A stretch of DNA of 64,000 nucleotides from Lachnospira pectinoschiza (GTDB lineage Bacteria; Bacillota; Clostridia; Lachnospirales; Lachnospiraceae): positions 1 to 64,000 of the forward strand of contig NZ_FNHZ01000003.1 in assembly GCF_900103815.1 (NCBI RefSeq), in the 5' to 3' direction. This document shows, in pieces, positions 22,957 through 32,613 of the stretch. Below the pieces are notes generated by a model. That model was not told where the DNA came from and did no database searches. It saw only the letters and a program-made list of their open reading frames with translations. The position numbers and the translations under genes were made by a program. Each line of letters starts with the position of its first letter. Positions within the stretch are counted from its first letter, which is position 1.

Positions 22957-23356
22957 AATCTCTGAAAAAAAGCCATTTTCCGGAAATATTCAGAGAATTC
23001 TTTCCTCGTAAAAAAATAAGGAAAGCGAAATCTCTGAAAAATGACAGTTTTTGTGGAATATTCAGAGAAATTCTTCCTCGTCAAAAAATAAGGAATTCAA
23101 AATCTCTGAAAAATAAAAGATTCTATGGAATATTCAGAGAATTCATCGTAAACTTATAGCTATAGCTGCCGTAAATCTCTGAAAAAAGCAAGAAAAGTGC
23201 GAATTTTCAGAGATTCAACAATCTTTAAAAATTTCTCTTCTCAAATTTCTCTGAAAAATTAGTGAAAACCTCGATTTTTCAGAGATTTGCTGATTTTTAT
23301 TTTTACAAATTACAAAAAATCTCTGAAAAATCGCCTAAAATGCCAAATATTCAGAG
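22957..23356. repeat. Array of six palindromic units with about 72-bp period
   Basis: Six units start at about 22957, 23029, 23101, 23174, 23245 and 23318. Each begins AATCTCTGAAAAA (or a close variant) and ends with TTCAGAGATT or similar, 40-44 bp in total, with unrelated interiors of about 20 bp. The start-to-start distance is 71-73 bp. Linkers between units 1-2 and 2-3 also share TTCCTCGT, A-rich, ATAAGGAA, a second small inverted repeat. There is no coding frame, no cas gene and no long identical repeat. It lies between a strong terminator and the thrS T-box. Confidence 0.9.
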
Positions 23357-23499
23357 CTTTGTACTTCCTTATGAACAATCTTGCCAGCCGATGTCACGAT
23401 AACTGGACTATATAAAGAATCAGTATACCAAAACGAACACTCCACAAATCACTCCACAAGTTCCCCCTTTACTTTTTTTCTTTTTCGGTCTAAAATAAA

Positions 23500-23917
23500 T
23501 CTTGCATGTATCTTTTAAGACTACATGCATAAATCGTTGAAGAGACCAGTAGATTAAGCAGAGGTTCCAGAGAAGGATGCAGGCGTTAGCTTGGTGGAAG
23601 CATCCAAACTTAAACTTAATTGAATACCAGCTCTGAGAGGCTCTAATACAGCCCGGTGATTCCGTTATAATCATTAAATGAGAGGCCGAAGTTAAACTTA
23701 TGGCTATGCCATTGCAGGAAACTTTTAAGACTTTCCGATTTAAGCATAGCTCCTTTATATAACACTTTGGCAAGCAGGGTGGAACCGCGTAAATTAGATT
23801 TAACGTCCCATGCATTAAAATCATTAATAAGTGTAATAATTAAGATGATTGCTCCCTTTATATTTATTCATCTTAATTTCTTATTAGCTTTGATTTTAGT
23901 GTATGGGGCTTTTTTTA
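23500..23917 (+). promoter_or_regulatory. T-box riboswitch controlling thrS (Thr specifier ACC)
   Basis: The T-box sequence AGGGTGGAACCGCG is at 23776-23789. In Stem I, GTTGAAGAGACCAGTAGATT is the conserved 5' part and TGAATACCAGCTC (23621-23633) holds the specifier codon ACC (23626-23628), which decodes threonine and fits the downstream gene. GTCCCATGCA (23805-23814) can pair with TGTATGGGGC (23900-23909) to form the terminator followed by seven T, and its CCC can alternatively pair with the T-box GGG to form the antiterminator. Uncharged tRNA-Thr would therefore allow thrS transcription. A separate hairpin TGCATGTA / TACATGCA sits at 23503-23530. Confidence 0.93.
23805..23917 (+). terminator. 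T-box terminator
   Basis: A 10-bp outer stem (23805-23814 with 23900-23909) with an internal hairpin AATTAAGATGA / TCATCTTAATT (about 23835-23877), then CTTTTTTTA. Confidence 0.8.
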
Positions 23918-23979
23918 TCGTCCCGGCTTTTTTAAAGCGTAAGCTTTAGACTACATTTATATTTTTAAGGAGGCCAATA

Positions 23980-25773
23980 ATGGTTAAAGAGGAGTATTTA
24001 GAGGTTTACCGCCATTCACTTGCTCACATTCTTGCTAAGGCAGTAATGGAAATTTTCGGTAAGGAAAATGTACAGATAGCAATCGGACCTCAGATTGCAG
24101 ATGGTTTTTATTATGACTTTATCTTACCTAGAACAGTAACTAAGGAAGATTACAAGACTATCGAGAACAAGATGACAGAAATCTTAAAGAGAAAAGAAGA
24201 TTTCACAGTTAAGGAAGTTTCTAAGGAAGAAGCTTTAAAGCTTTTTGCAGATCAGAAATTTAAGGTTGAATTAATTAACGACTTACCAGAAGGTGAGAAG
24301 ATTACAGTATATAACACAGGTGATGATTTCTATGATTTATGTCGTGGACCACACGTACCTAACGCACAGGAATTATTATCAGCATCCTTTGAAATCAAGT
24401 CAGTTTCAGGTGCTTACTGGAGAGGTGACGAACATAGAGATATGCTTCAGAGAATCTATGTTTACGCATTCCCAGACAAGCAGCAGCTTAAGGAACACAA
24501 GAAGTTAATTCAGGAAGCTCTTGAAAGAGACCATAAGAAGATTGGTCCAGCTCTTGATTTATTTATGTTTGATGAGACAGCTCCTGGTATGCCTTACTGG
24601 TTACCAAGAGGATGGAAGATGTTTAATGCCTTACTTGATTACTGGAGAGGCATCCATGATAAGAAGGGTTACGAAGAAATCGCAGCTCCTGTTGTAAACT
24701 CAACAGTACTTTGGAAGACATCTGGTCACTGGGCTCATTATAAGAACAACATGTTCCTTATGTACAATGAAGAAGCAGATGACGATACAGATCCAGATGA
24801 TATCTTTAAGTTTGCTCTTAAGCCAATGAACTGTCCTAACGCTATGATGGTTTATAGAAGAAAGCAGCATTCATACAAGGATCTTCCAATCCGTTACAAC
24901 GAAACAGACCTTGTACACCGTAAGGAAAAGTCTGGTCAGTTAAATGGTTTATTTAGAGTTCAGTTATTCCGTCAGGATGACTGCCATTTATTTGTAACAG
25001 AAGATCAGATTGGTTCAGAAATCAAGAACATCATGTCAATTGCTAACGACATTTATAATACATTCGGTTTAACATACAGAGTAGAATTATCTACAAGACC
25101 AGATGATTTCATGGGTGATATCAATGTATGGAACAAGGCTGAAGAAAGCTTAAAGAACGTATTAAATGAAATGTTTGGCGAAGGCGGATACGAAATCAAC
25201 GAAGGTGATGGCGCATTCTACGGTCCTAAGATTGACTTAAAGATGAAGGATTGCCTTGGTAGAGAATGGCAGACTGGTACAATCCAGCTTGACTTCCAGC
25301 TTCCAAAGAACTTCGAACTTAAGTATGTTGCAGCTGATGGTTCAATGAAGCAGCCTGTAGTATTACATAGAGCTATCTTTGGTTCATTCGAAAGATTCTT
25401 CGGTATTATTACAGAAAACTTCAAGGGTGCATTCCCATTCTGGTTATCACCATACCAGGTAGGTGTTGTTCCTATTTTACCAGAGCATAACGAATATGCT
25501 AAGGAAGTTGCTGACTTACTTGATAAGGCTGGCGTTAGAGTAGAAGCTAACTACTCAGATAACAACATGAATTCTAAGATTAAGACATTCAAGAACTACA
25601 AGGATCCATATATCATCGTTATTGGTGATAAGGAAGTTGCTGAAAGAACAGTATCTATCAACATCAGAGGTACTAACAAGAAGCTTAACAATGTTCCACT
25701 TGAGAAGTTCATTGAAATGTGTAAGCAGATGAACGAGACACATAGTCTTGATATCATCGATACATTAGACTAA
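23980..25773 (+). CDS. thrS: Threonyl-tRNA synthetase lacking the N-terminal TGS domain
   Basis: A 597-aa class II synthetase charging tRNA-Thr in the cytoplasm. The editing domain starts at once with YRHSLAHILAKAV, and DLCRGPH follows near residue 125. The catalytic core shows PYWLPRGWKMF (motif 1), zinc ligand Cys in PMNCPNAM, motif 2 FRVQLFRQDDCHLF and motif 3 near VVLHRAIFGSFERFF; the anticodon-binding domain is C-terminal (VGVVPILPEH). The usual bacterial enzyme is about 640 aa with a TGS domain first; that domain is absent here, as in some other Clostridia. AAGGAGG precedes the ATG. Codon use is strongly biased (AAG, GAA, TTA), as expected for a highly expressed gene. Confidence 0.97.
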   Translation: MVKEEYLEVYRHSLAHILAKAVMEIFGKENVQIAIGPQIADGFYYDFILPRTVTKEDYKTIENKMTEILKRKEDFTVKEVSKEEALKLFADQKFKVELINDLPEGEKITVYNTGDDFYDLCRGPHVPNAQELLSASFEIKSVSGAYWRGDEHRDMLQRIYVYAFPDKQQLKEHKKLIQEALERDHKKIGPALDLFMFDETAPGMPYWLPRGWKMFNALLDYWRGIHDKKGYEEIAAPVVNSTVLWKTSGHWAHYKNNMFLMYNEEADDDTDPDDIFKFALKPMNCPNAMMVYRRKQHSYKDLPIRYNETDLVHRKEKSGQLNGLFRVQLFRQDDCHLFVTEDQIGSEIKNIMSIANDIYNTFGLTYRVELSTRPDDFMGDINVWNKAEESLKNVLNEMFGEGGYEINEGDGAFYGPKIDLKMKDCLGREWQTGTIQLDFQLPKNFELKYVAADGSMKQPVVLHRAIFGSFERFFGIITENFKGAFPFWLSPYQVGVVPILPEHNEYAKEVADLLDKAGVRVEANYSDNNMNSKIKTFKNYKDPYIIVIGDKEVAERTVSINIRGTNKKLNNVPLEKFIEMCKQMNETHSLDIIDTLD

Positions 25774-25795
25774 AGTTTCTATAATATACTAGAAA

Positions 25796-25848
25796 GACTA
25801 GGAAATTATTAGTGAAAACTAAATAGTTTCCTAGTCCTTTTTCTTTAT
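25796..25848 (+). terminator. Terminator after thrS
   Basis: GACTAGGAAA pairs with TTTCCTAGTC with further pairs inside, followed by CTTTTTCTTT. Confidence 0.9.
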
Positions 25849-25908
25849 AATAAAAAACAAATGTGTTATAATCAGAATAGTAAAATTTGTTAGCGTAAGG
25901 ATATTAAT

Positions 25909-27003
25909 ATGGAATTTAAAAAGGACTTACGAGATTTCTACAATAAGAACACTGATCTTAACGAAAAGATTTATATAAACGTTATTTCTATCAGTTCTTT
26001 TCTAACCCTTGCTACTTCTATTATCACACTTATAGAAGGCTCAGGTTTATTTTCAAGCCTTATTGTTTTTATCTCTTTTATTATAATGGCAGTAGTTGGA
26101 TATTTAAGCTTCCACCTTAAAAAAGTTAAATTAGGCAAATTAGTTTATACTTATCTATTTTGCTGTGTTTTATTACCATTTATATATTTAACTTGTGGAG
26201 GCATTGATTCTGGTTCACCTCTATACATGCTAACCAGTTTTTTCCTGATTGCATTACTATTAGAGGGAATTCAAGGCATTGTCTGTCTTGTGGTGACTTT
26301 AATTGTTCATATATTTGTTTTATGGTTGCCATATTTTGAAATGCACAGTCTTTTTGATACTTCAATTCTTTCAAAGAGCGCTAGATATTTTGACAACACA
26401 ATTGCCCTAATTGCTGCAGGTATTGCAATCTTTTGCCTTACGCTTATGACTCTTAACGCTTATCGTAAGGAGCATGAAAAGAATAATCAGCTAGTTTTAG
26501 AGCTACAGAAAACAAGCATTATGGACGAGTTGTCTGGCCTTTATAATAGACGTCATCTCTATAGTGTACTATTTGATTTATATGCAAATATAGAAGACAA
26601 CGGAAATTATTATATTGCCATGTACGACTTAGATAATTTTAAGAAAATAAATGACACATACGGACATTTATTTGGCGATAAAGTCCTAATAGATTTTTCC
26701 AATAAGCTAAGAACATCTGTTAATGAAGAGATAGGAGAGCTTGCCTCAAGATATGGTGGAGAAGAATTCATGTGTCTTTATAGAGCAAAGGATTTTGAGC
26801 AAGCTTATTTAAAAGCAGAAAGCATAAGAACAAGTCTTGAAAACACTAAGTGGAAGGACGCTCCAAACCTTATAGCTACAGTAAGTATCGGACTTGTAGC
26901 CTGTCATAAATTTAATGACATGAATAGCTGCCTAAAGGGAGTTGATGACCTATTATATAGCGCCAAAACTCACGGCAAGAATAAGATTGTCTATAGAAAG
27001 TAG
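25909..27003 (+). CDS. Membrane-bound diguanylate cyclase (GGDEF)
   Basis: A 364-aa protein that would make c-di-GMP from two GTP. Five to six membrane segments fill residues about 23-190 (a 7TM/MASE-like sensor). They are followed by a GGDEF domain with MDELSGLYNRRHL, DLDNFKKINDTYGH and the active site SRYGGEEF. The inhibitory RxxD motif normally found five residues before the active site is absent (EIGE), so product feedback is not expected. It stands alone between terminators. A ribosome site GTAAGGAT precedes the ATG. Confidence 0.9.
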   Translation: MEFKKDLRDFYNKNTDLNEKIYINVISISSFLTLATSIITLIEGSGLFSSLIVFISFIIMAVVGYLSFHLKKVKLGKLVYTYLFCCVLLPFIYLTCGGIDSGSPLYMLTSFFLIALLLEGIQGIVCLVVTLIVHIFVLWLPYFEMHSLFDTSILSKSARYFDNTIALIAAGIAIFCLTLMTLNAYRKEHEKNNQLVLELQKTSIMDELSGLYNRRHLYSVLFDLYANIEDNGNYYIAMYDLDNFKKINDTYGHLFGDKVLIDFSNKLRTSVNEEIGELASRYGGEEFMCLYRAKDFEQAYLKAESIRTSLENTKWKDAPNLIATVSIGLVACHKFNDMNSCLKGVDDLLYSAKTHGKNKIVYRK

Positions 27004-27090
27004 ACAAAGCTTACACTGCGTTCAAACTAACAATACATTTTCAAAAGCACTAGACAAAAGTAAAATTTAATATATAATTAATAGACTACA

Positions 27091-27122
27091 GTGAGAATTT
27101 GTGCTAGCATGAATTCTCACTT
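27091..27122 (+). promoter_or_regulatory. Palindrome upstream of the MATE gene
   Basis: AGTGAGAATT and AATTCTCACT flank a core TGCTAGCA, itself palindromic. It is followed by TTATATAT rather than a T run. It may be an operator or a weak terminator; it ends 28 nt before the MATE start. Confidence 0.5.
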
Positions 27123-27149
27123 TATATATGTTCCGTAAGGAGTAGGAAA

Positions 27150-28562
27150 ATGAAAAAAGATTACTTAAGAGCACTACGAGATGGTGAACCTTTAAGCTTT
27201 AACCAGCGCGTACAACTAATCCTTAAGCTTTCCGGACCTGCTATTTTAGCCCAGATTTCATCTATTGTAATGCAATATATAGATGCATCAATGGTAGGGC
27301 GACTCGGTGCTAATGATTCTGCCTCAATTGGCTTGGTTTCTTCAAGTACATGGGTTATTGGTGGAATTATGATCTCCCTAGTTGAAGGTTTTAGTGTGCA
27401 AATGGCTCACTCTATCGGTGCAAAAGACAACAAACGAGCAAGAAATCTTATGAAGACCGGCGTAATTATTGATATGCTTATTGCCCTTCTTCTAATGGCT
27501 CTTGTTATGTCAATTTCCTTCTATTTACCAGGATGGCTTGGTGGAGCAGAAGAGATAAGACATAACGCAACACTTTACTTATTAGTATATGGCGCATTTA
27601 TTCCGGTGTTTATGATTAACTACATCACCTGTGCCATGATACAGGCTAGCGGCAATATGAAGATTCCTAGCATCTGTGACACATTAATGTTTATTTTGGA
27701 TATGATATTTAACTTCATATTCATTTTCCCAACTGCAACTTATAACATCCTTGGCCTAAAGCTAAAGATTTATGGTGCAGGCCTTGGAGTTGCTGGTGCA
27801 GCTCTAGGTACAGGCGTATCTTACATAGTAGTTACTGCATTTTTAATTTACTACATGTTTGCTAAGTCAGACATTCTCCATCTAAGAAAGGATGAAAAGT
27901 TAAAGATTCAGCTAGCTGACATTAAGAAAGCCTTTAAAATTTCCCTTCCACTTGCCTGTGAAAGAGGAATCACAAGCGGCGCATCCGTGGCAGTTACAAG
28001 AATTATTGCTCCACTAGGTTCTATCTCAGTGGCAGCCAATTCCTTTGCAGTTACAGCAGAGGCCCTTTGCTACATGCCAGGTTATGGTGTGCAGTCCGCA
28101 GCTACAACAATCATTGGCCAGTCCATCGGTGCTGGTAGAAAGGATCAAACCAAGAAACTTGGCTATATTGCCATTGGAACAGGTGTAATTATCATGACCT
28201 TAACTGGTATTTTAATGTACTTCCTTGCTCCAATAATGATTGGAATCCTAACCCCAGACCCAGCAATTAAGGCCCTTGGCGTAACAGTGCTTAGAATTGA
28301 AGCCTTCGCAGAACCTTTCTTTGCTGCAAGTATTGTAGCTTCCGGTGTCTTTAGAGGTGCCGGCGATACCCTCGCCCCAAGCCTTATGTGCCTATTTAGC
28401 TTGTGGTGCGTAAGAGTTCCACTATCCATCATGCTTGTAAAGCCTCTTGGCCTAAAGGGCGTTTGGATTGCCATGGCAACAGAACTTACAGTTCGAGGAA
28501 TCATTTTCCTTGTAAGATTAATCCGTGGAAAATGGGAGAACAAGCTCTACGCAAGAAACTAA
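27150..28562 (+). CDS. MATE family efflux transporter
   Basis: A 470-aa protein of normal length with 12 predicted membrane segments. The N-terminal ILAQISSIVMQYIDASMVGR and the middle PLACERGITSGAS are typical of MATE transporters of the MatE/NorM class. It would exchange sodium or protons for cationic drugs or metabolites. AAGGAGT precedes the ATG. No regulator gene is adjacent; an upstream palindrome may be its operator. Substrate unknown. Confidence 0.92.
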   Translation: MKKDYLRALRDGEPLSFNQRVQLILKLSGPAILAQISSIVMQYIDASMVGRLGANDSASIGLVSSSTWVIGGIMISLVEGFSVQMAHSIGAKDNKRARNLMKTGVIIDMLIALLLMALVMSISFYLPGWLGGAEEIRHNATLYLLVYGAFIPVFMINYITCAMIQASGNMKIPSICDTLMFILDMIFNFIFIFPTATYNILGLKLKIYGAGLGVAGAALGTGVSYIVVTAFLIYYMFAKSDILHLRKDEKLKIQLADIKKAFKISLPLACERGITSGASVAVTRIIAPLGSISVAANSFAVTAEALCYMPGYGVQSAATTIIGQSIGAGRKDQTKKLGYIAIGTGVIIMTLTGILMYFLAPIMIGILTPDPAIKALGVTVLRIEAFAEPFFAASIVASGVFRGAGDTLAPSLMCLFSLWCVRVPLSIMLVKPLGLKGVWIAMATELTVRGIIFLVRLIRGKWENKLYARN

Positions 28563-28635
28563 GGGAAAGATAAACACTACAAGAAAGATAACAACTAAGG
28601 ACAAGATATAAACAAAGAATATAAAGTCAATAAAA

Positions 28636-28682
28636 ATAAGCCTGTAAGGATTTGCAACTACAAGTCCCTACAGGCTTTCTTT
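28636..28682. terminator. Bidirectional terminator between convergent genes
   Basis: AAGCCTGTAAGGA and TCCCTACAGGCTT form the stem; A-rich sequence on the left and TTCTTTATT on the right serve both strands. Confidence 0.85.
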
Positions 28683-28702
28683 ATTATAATAATTTCTAAA
28701 TT

Positions 28703-29581
28703 CTAAATTCTCTCAGAACCCCAGAAGAATACAGCAACTGTACCAGGGCCTGTGTGAACGCCGATTGTTCCACCAATTAAACTAATCTGAATTTCACTTA
28801 CTTTAGTAAACTTCTCCTCGATTGCAGCCTTTGTTTCAAGAGCTGACTGCATATCACTTGTACTAATCCAGATTTTACCTGAATAATCAAGGCCATTTTC
28901 GGCAGTCTCTTCAATCTTAGAAACCATTCTCTTAATAACCTTTTTCTTAGTTCTGATCTTCTCTCTAACCTGAAGTGTACCATCCTTTGCAACTTCCATG
29001 AAAGGACAAATGTTAAGCATATTTCCAATAGTACCTGAAGCCTTAGAAATTCTTCCACCCTTAATAAAGAAAGTAAGGTCGTTTGAGAAGAACCAGCTCT
29101 GAAGCTTAAGTCTATTAGCGAGGGCAAAATCCTTAACTTCATCAATAGTCTTACCCTCATCTCTAAGGTCAGCAAGTTTATCCATAAGTAAGCCATAACC
29201 TGCTGAAGCTCCGAAAGAATCCACAATGTAAATCTTTCTATCAGGGTAACTCTCAGATAATTCATCTGCAGCAATTCTAGCCGAGTTAATTGTACCTGAG
29301 ATACCAGAAGTTAAAGTAACATGTAAAATGTCCTTGCCTTCCTTTAAGAATTTTTCGAAATACTCTGTATATTCTGAAACATTAACCTGAGAAGAATGAG
29401 CTTCCTCGCCCTTTAACATTCTCTTAAACAAATCTTCCTGAGTAATAGTTACACCAATGTTGTCATCATATTCATCTCCACCTACACTTAAGTGAAAGTA
29501 AATTTTATTTATGTCGCGATTTTTATACCACTCATTATTAACGTCCGCTGTAGAACAGCAACTTAAAACATACTCTCCCAT
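28703..29581 (-). CDS. DegV family (FakB-like) fatty acid-binding protein
   Basis: A 292-aa protein. I chose the ATG at 29581 (MGEYVLSCCSTADVN), which has TTGGAGGAT just upstream, over the frame start at 29647. DegV features are SCCSTAD (lipid-binding Ser loop), TSGISGTINSARIA and VDSFGASAGYGLL, and HTGPGTVAVFF near the end. FakB proteins present fatty acids to the FakA kinase for phospholipid synthesis; here no fakA is adjacent. Length is normal for the family. Confidence 0.9.
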   Translation of the reverse strand: MGEYVLSCCSTADVNNEWYKNRDINKIYFHLSVGGDEYDDNIGVTITQEDLFKRMLKGEEAHSSQVNVSEYTEYFEKFLKEGKDILHVTLTSGISGTINSARIAADELSESYPDRKIYIVDSFGASAGYGLLMDKLADLRDEGKTIDEVKDFALANRLKLQSWFFSNDLTFFIKGGRISKASGTIGNMLNICPFMEVAKDGTLQVREKIRTKKKVIKRMVSKIEETAENGLDYSGKIWISTSDMQSALETKAAIEEKFTKVSEIQISLIGGTIGVHTGPGTVAVFFWGSERI

Positions 29582-29766
29582 AAAATCCTCCAATTTTATT
29601 TTGTCTTTACAATTAAAAATTTTATCATCTTTTAAAAAATGTATCAATTAGATTATAATGTTTATTTTTGTAGCTAAATATAAATTTTCTTTATTAAAAA
29701 AATTCTTTTATTTTATAGCTATATACAGTAAAATAATTAGCGAAATCTTTTAGAGGAGCTAGTTAA

Positions 29767-32496
29767 ATGAGACTTAAAAAACCAACTCTAATAATAGGGA
29801 TTGCAGCAATTGCAGTCATTTTACTATTAATAGTTATTAGGACATTAATATTTACAAATAAAGATAGCAAACTAGAGGTTAAAGATTGCAGAGGCGAAAG
29901 CACTATAAGCCTTTCTAAATCTGATTTTAGTTCTGGTATCGTTGATGATCAGATACATTTTAATAAAGATAATAATTACCTATGCATTAAGGCCCTTTAC
30001 CGTATTGATTCAAGTTCTTATCGAATCAGTATTAACAGTGCCCTGCGCCTAATTATTAATGAATATACAGAAGATAATTTGTTTATCAAGTCCACAGATT
30101 TAGGGGATCACGATATATTTTCCTTAAACGAGGACACAGATAAAGTTAGCTTCTCCCTTTATGAATACGAAAGTGGAGAGCTAGTTACAAACACTAAAGA
30201 AAGCCTAGAGGAGCAACTTACTTCCTCCATCAATTTAGAACAAATCAACAATCTAGATGACATTTCAGAGGATGATTCCAAACTTTCCACATATATAAGT
30301 TCTGGTTCCCTTTCAAATTATAGTAACTATAGAGTCGGCTATTACCTATCTTGGGGCGGTTCCTATTCTTCTGATAGCGGTAGCTATTGCACTAGAGATT
30401 TTTACAGAATCGATACAGACAAGACCTATTGCGTAAATGTTAACGACTACAGGGTTAACATAGAAATCAGCGAATACGACGAAAACGGCAAATGGCTTGA
30501 TTACGCAGGAAGCTATAAAAACCTTAGTAGTTACAAGGCAAAGAGCCCAGAATGCGCCTATATTGGCATAATTTTAAGATCCAGCGATTGGGGCAGTGAC
30601 TGTCTTGATTTACTAAAGGACGGCCTAGTCATTGATTTTAGTGATAGCTTTAGATATGAGACCCTTGAAAATGTATCTCTATCAGACTTTGACTTCACAG
30701 ACTTTGACAATTACGAATCCGGTCGTTTTTATAAAGAAGGAATCGCGGTAGAATCAAGCTCTTTAAGAGTTAAATACTACCTAAATCTAGAGGCCAGCAA
30801 CAGCAAATACCTCATCAGCCTTTCAAACCACTATCTTACAATGCAGATTAGCGAGTTTGACAGCGAAGGCAACTATTTACAAAGCAATTCCTTTGAGAAC
30901 GGTGAGTTTTTTACTCCTAGCGAGTCTACAAACTATATTGCTGTAAGTGTTAGCGCAAACGACACGGAGGGCTACTTAATTTTTGAAAAACTCTTTAAGG
31001 AAAATGTGACCATAGACTTAAGCCTCTTTACAAAATATGAGCACAACACTAACATGTCAGATTTATCTGCAACAGACTTTGTTGCCTCAATGAATGTAGG
31101 CTGGAATCTTGGTAATTCCCTTGATTCCCACTACGGAGATAGAGGCGAGAGCGCTAATCTAGAGCAGGAAACTTCTTGGGGAAACCCTACAGTTTCAAAG
31201 GACCTAATTGACTATGTGAAGGAATCCGGCTTTAACACCATAAGAATTCCCGTGACCTGGTATTACAACACCTATGTGGATTCTAATGGAAACTTGAAAG
31301 TTTATGAAGAGTGGCTTGACCGCGTGCAAACAGTTGTGGACTACGCCCTTGAGGACGGTCTTTATGTGATTCTTGATACTCACCACGAGCAGGAGCTTAT
31401 CTATACCGGTGTCAGTGATGAGGAGATGGAAAATGTATACGCAAACGCTGCCATGCTTTGGAGTGAAATTGCAAACTACTTTAAAGATTACGATGAACGC
31501 TTGATTTTTGAGAGCTACAACGAAGTGGACAATTTAGAGCAAAGCTGGAATTATAGTGCCAAGGCTGCACAACAGGTTAATAAGCTAAATCAGATTTTTG
31601 TAGACACAGTAAGAGAGACTGGTGGCAATAACACCAACAGACTTCTTATGATTCCAACCCTTCTTGATGGAGCGGAAACTAATTACCTTGAAAGCTTTGT
31701 TGTGCCAGAGGATAGTGCAGAGGATAGATTAATCCTTACGGTTCATGATTACTCAACGGTTTACACAGATGAGATTGATAGCTTCTTTGCTAACTTAGAA
31801 GAATACTCTAAAAAGTATGAGCTTCCAATAATTATTGGAGAGTTTGGAAGCTCTAATAAAAGCTTTAAGCCTGTGGAATATAGAGATATTCATGCCTCAA
31901 ACTATGTAGCCAATGCCGCCAATCACGGTATTAAGTGCATTTACTGGGACAATGGTTCCATTAATGACTATGCAATTATTAATAGAAAAGATTTAGAAAG
32001 TTCAAGGACAGACATTATAAAAGCCCTAATAAATCCTAGCGTTTACATGGCAACTAATAGCTACTGTCTTGATAGCATGGAGAATTTCCTCTGGATGCGA
32101 CTAAATCAAACTACGGGTGAACTAGTGGAAGATAAGTACTGGGGCACCATTGTTACAGGAAATCAAGCTACAGGAATTGAGATTTCTGAAAATGTTAACT
32201 ATATCAGTTTAAATCTTAATTCCACTGAAGAATATGCAACAACAAAGATACACTATGTACATTTTTACGATGAAAATATGAATGTCATAGAAACAAACAA
32301 TAGTGACTACGGTTACAAGAACAACACCTTTGAAGTACCAGAGGGAGCAAAGTACATAAGAGTAGGTATAAATGATAGCTATCAGGCCATAACTAAAGAA
32401 GAATATTCCAATGCATTTAATTCGGGAAAGTTAAGCCTTACTATATCTTTTATAGATACAGAAAGCAGTGACAGTATAATGTCAATAAAATACTAA
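29767..32496 (+). CDS. Membrane-anchored GH5 family endoglucanase-like glycosidase
   Basis: A 909-aa protein. A signal anchor lies at residues 9-28. Residues about 35-420 are three beta-rich repeats resembling those in the 1196-aa paralog (NSALRLIINEYTEDN, NVNDYRVNIEISEYDENG). The GH5 domain (about 430-760) has MNVGWNLGNSLDSHYGD, the acid/base in ESYNEVDN (about 584) and the nucleophile in IIGEFGSS (about 693), both Glu present. A C-terminal beta domain (VHFYDENMNVIETNNS) follows. GH5 enzymes of this subtype cut beta-1,4-glucans. It stands just before the polysaccharide locus, so it may trim the polymer made there or degrade plant glucans. Confidence 0.85.
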   Translation: MRLKKPTLIIGIAAIAVILLLIVIRTLIFTNKDSKLEVKDCRGESTISLSKSDFSSGIVDDQIHFNKDNNYLCIKALYRIDSSSYRISINSALRLIINEYTEDNLFIKSTDLGDHDIFSLNEDTDKVSFSLYEYESGELVTNTKESLEEQLTSSINLEQINNLDDISEDDSKLSTYISSGSLSNYSNYRVGYYLSWGGSYSSDSGSYCTRDFYRIDTDKTYCVNVNDYRVNIEISEYDENGKWLDYAGSYKNLSSYKAKSPECAYIGIILRSSDWGSDCLDLLKDGLVIDFSDSFRYETLENVSLSDFDFTDFDNYESGRFYKEGIAVESSSLRVKYYLNLEASNSKYLISLSNHYLTMQISEFDSEGNYLQSNSFENGEFFTPSESTNYIAVSVSANDTEGYLIFEKLFKENVTIDLSLFTKYEHNTNMSDLSATDFVASMNVGWNLGNSLDSHYGDRGESANLEQETSWGNPTVSKDLIDYVKESGFNTIRIPVTWYYNTYVDSNGNLKVYEEWLDRVQTVVDYALEDGLYVILDTHHEQELIYTGVSDEEMENVYANAAMLWSEIANYFKDYDERLIFESYNEVDNLEQSWNYSAKAAQQVNKLNQIFVDTVRETGGNNTNRLLMIPTLLDGAETNYLESFVVPEDSAEDRLILTVHDYSTVYTDEIDSFFANLEEYSKKYELPIIIGEFGSSNKSFKPVEYRDIHASNYVANAANHGIKCIYWDNGSINDYAIINRKDLESSRTDIIKALINPSVYMATNSYCLDSMENFLWMRLNQTTGELVEDKYWGTIVTGNQATGIEISENVNYISLNLNSTEEYATTKIHYVHFYDENMNVIETNNSDYGYKNNTFEVPEGAKYIRVGINDSYQAITKEEYSNAFNSGKLSLTISFIDTESSDSIMSIKY

Positions 32497-32613
32497 AATT
32501 TATATATAAAACCTCATTGGAAACTATTGAAAAGAATTGCAATATAGTGTTAAAATCATATCTGATTTTTTCTAAAATCAATTTATTTTAAAATAGTGAG
32601 GACGGGAGACTCT

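Noticed and set aside
22957..23356. CRISPR-like periodic array
   Set aside because: Conserved parts are only 10-13-bp inverted arms at both ends of each unit; there is no identical 23-40-bp repeat, interiors vary in the middle of the hairpin and no cas gene is present.
23420..23824. 134-aa frame on the minus strand
   Set aside because: Lies exactly antisense to the T-box leader, whose RNA motifs are explicit.
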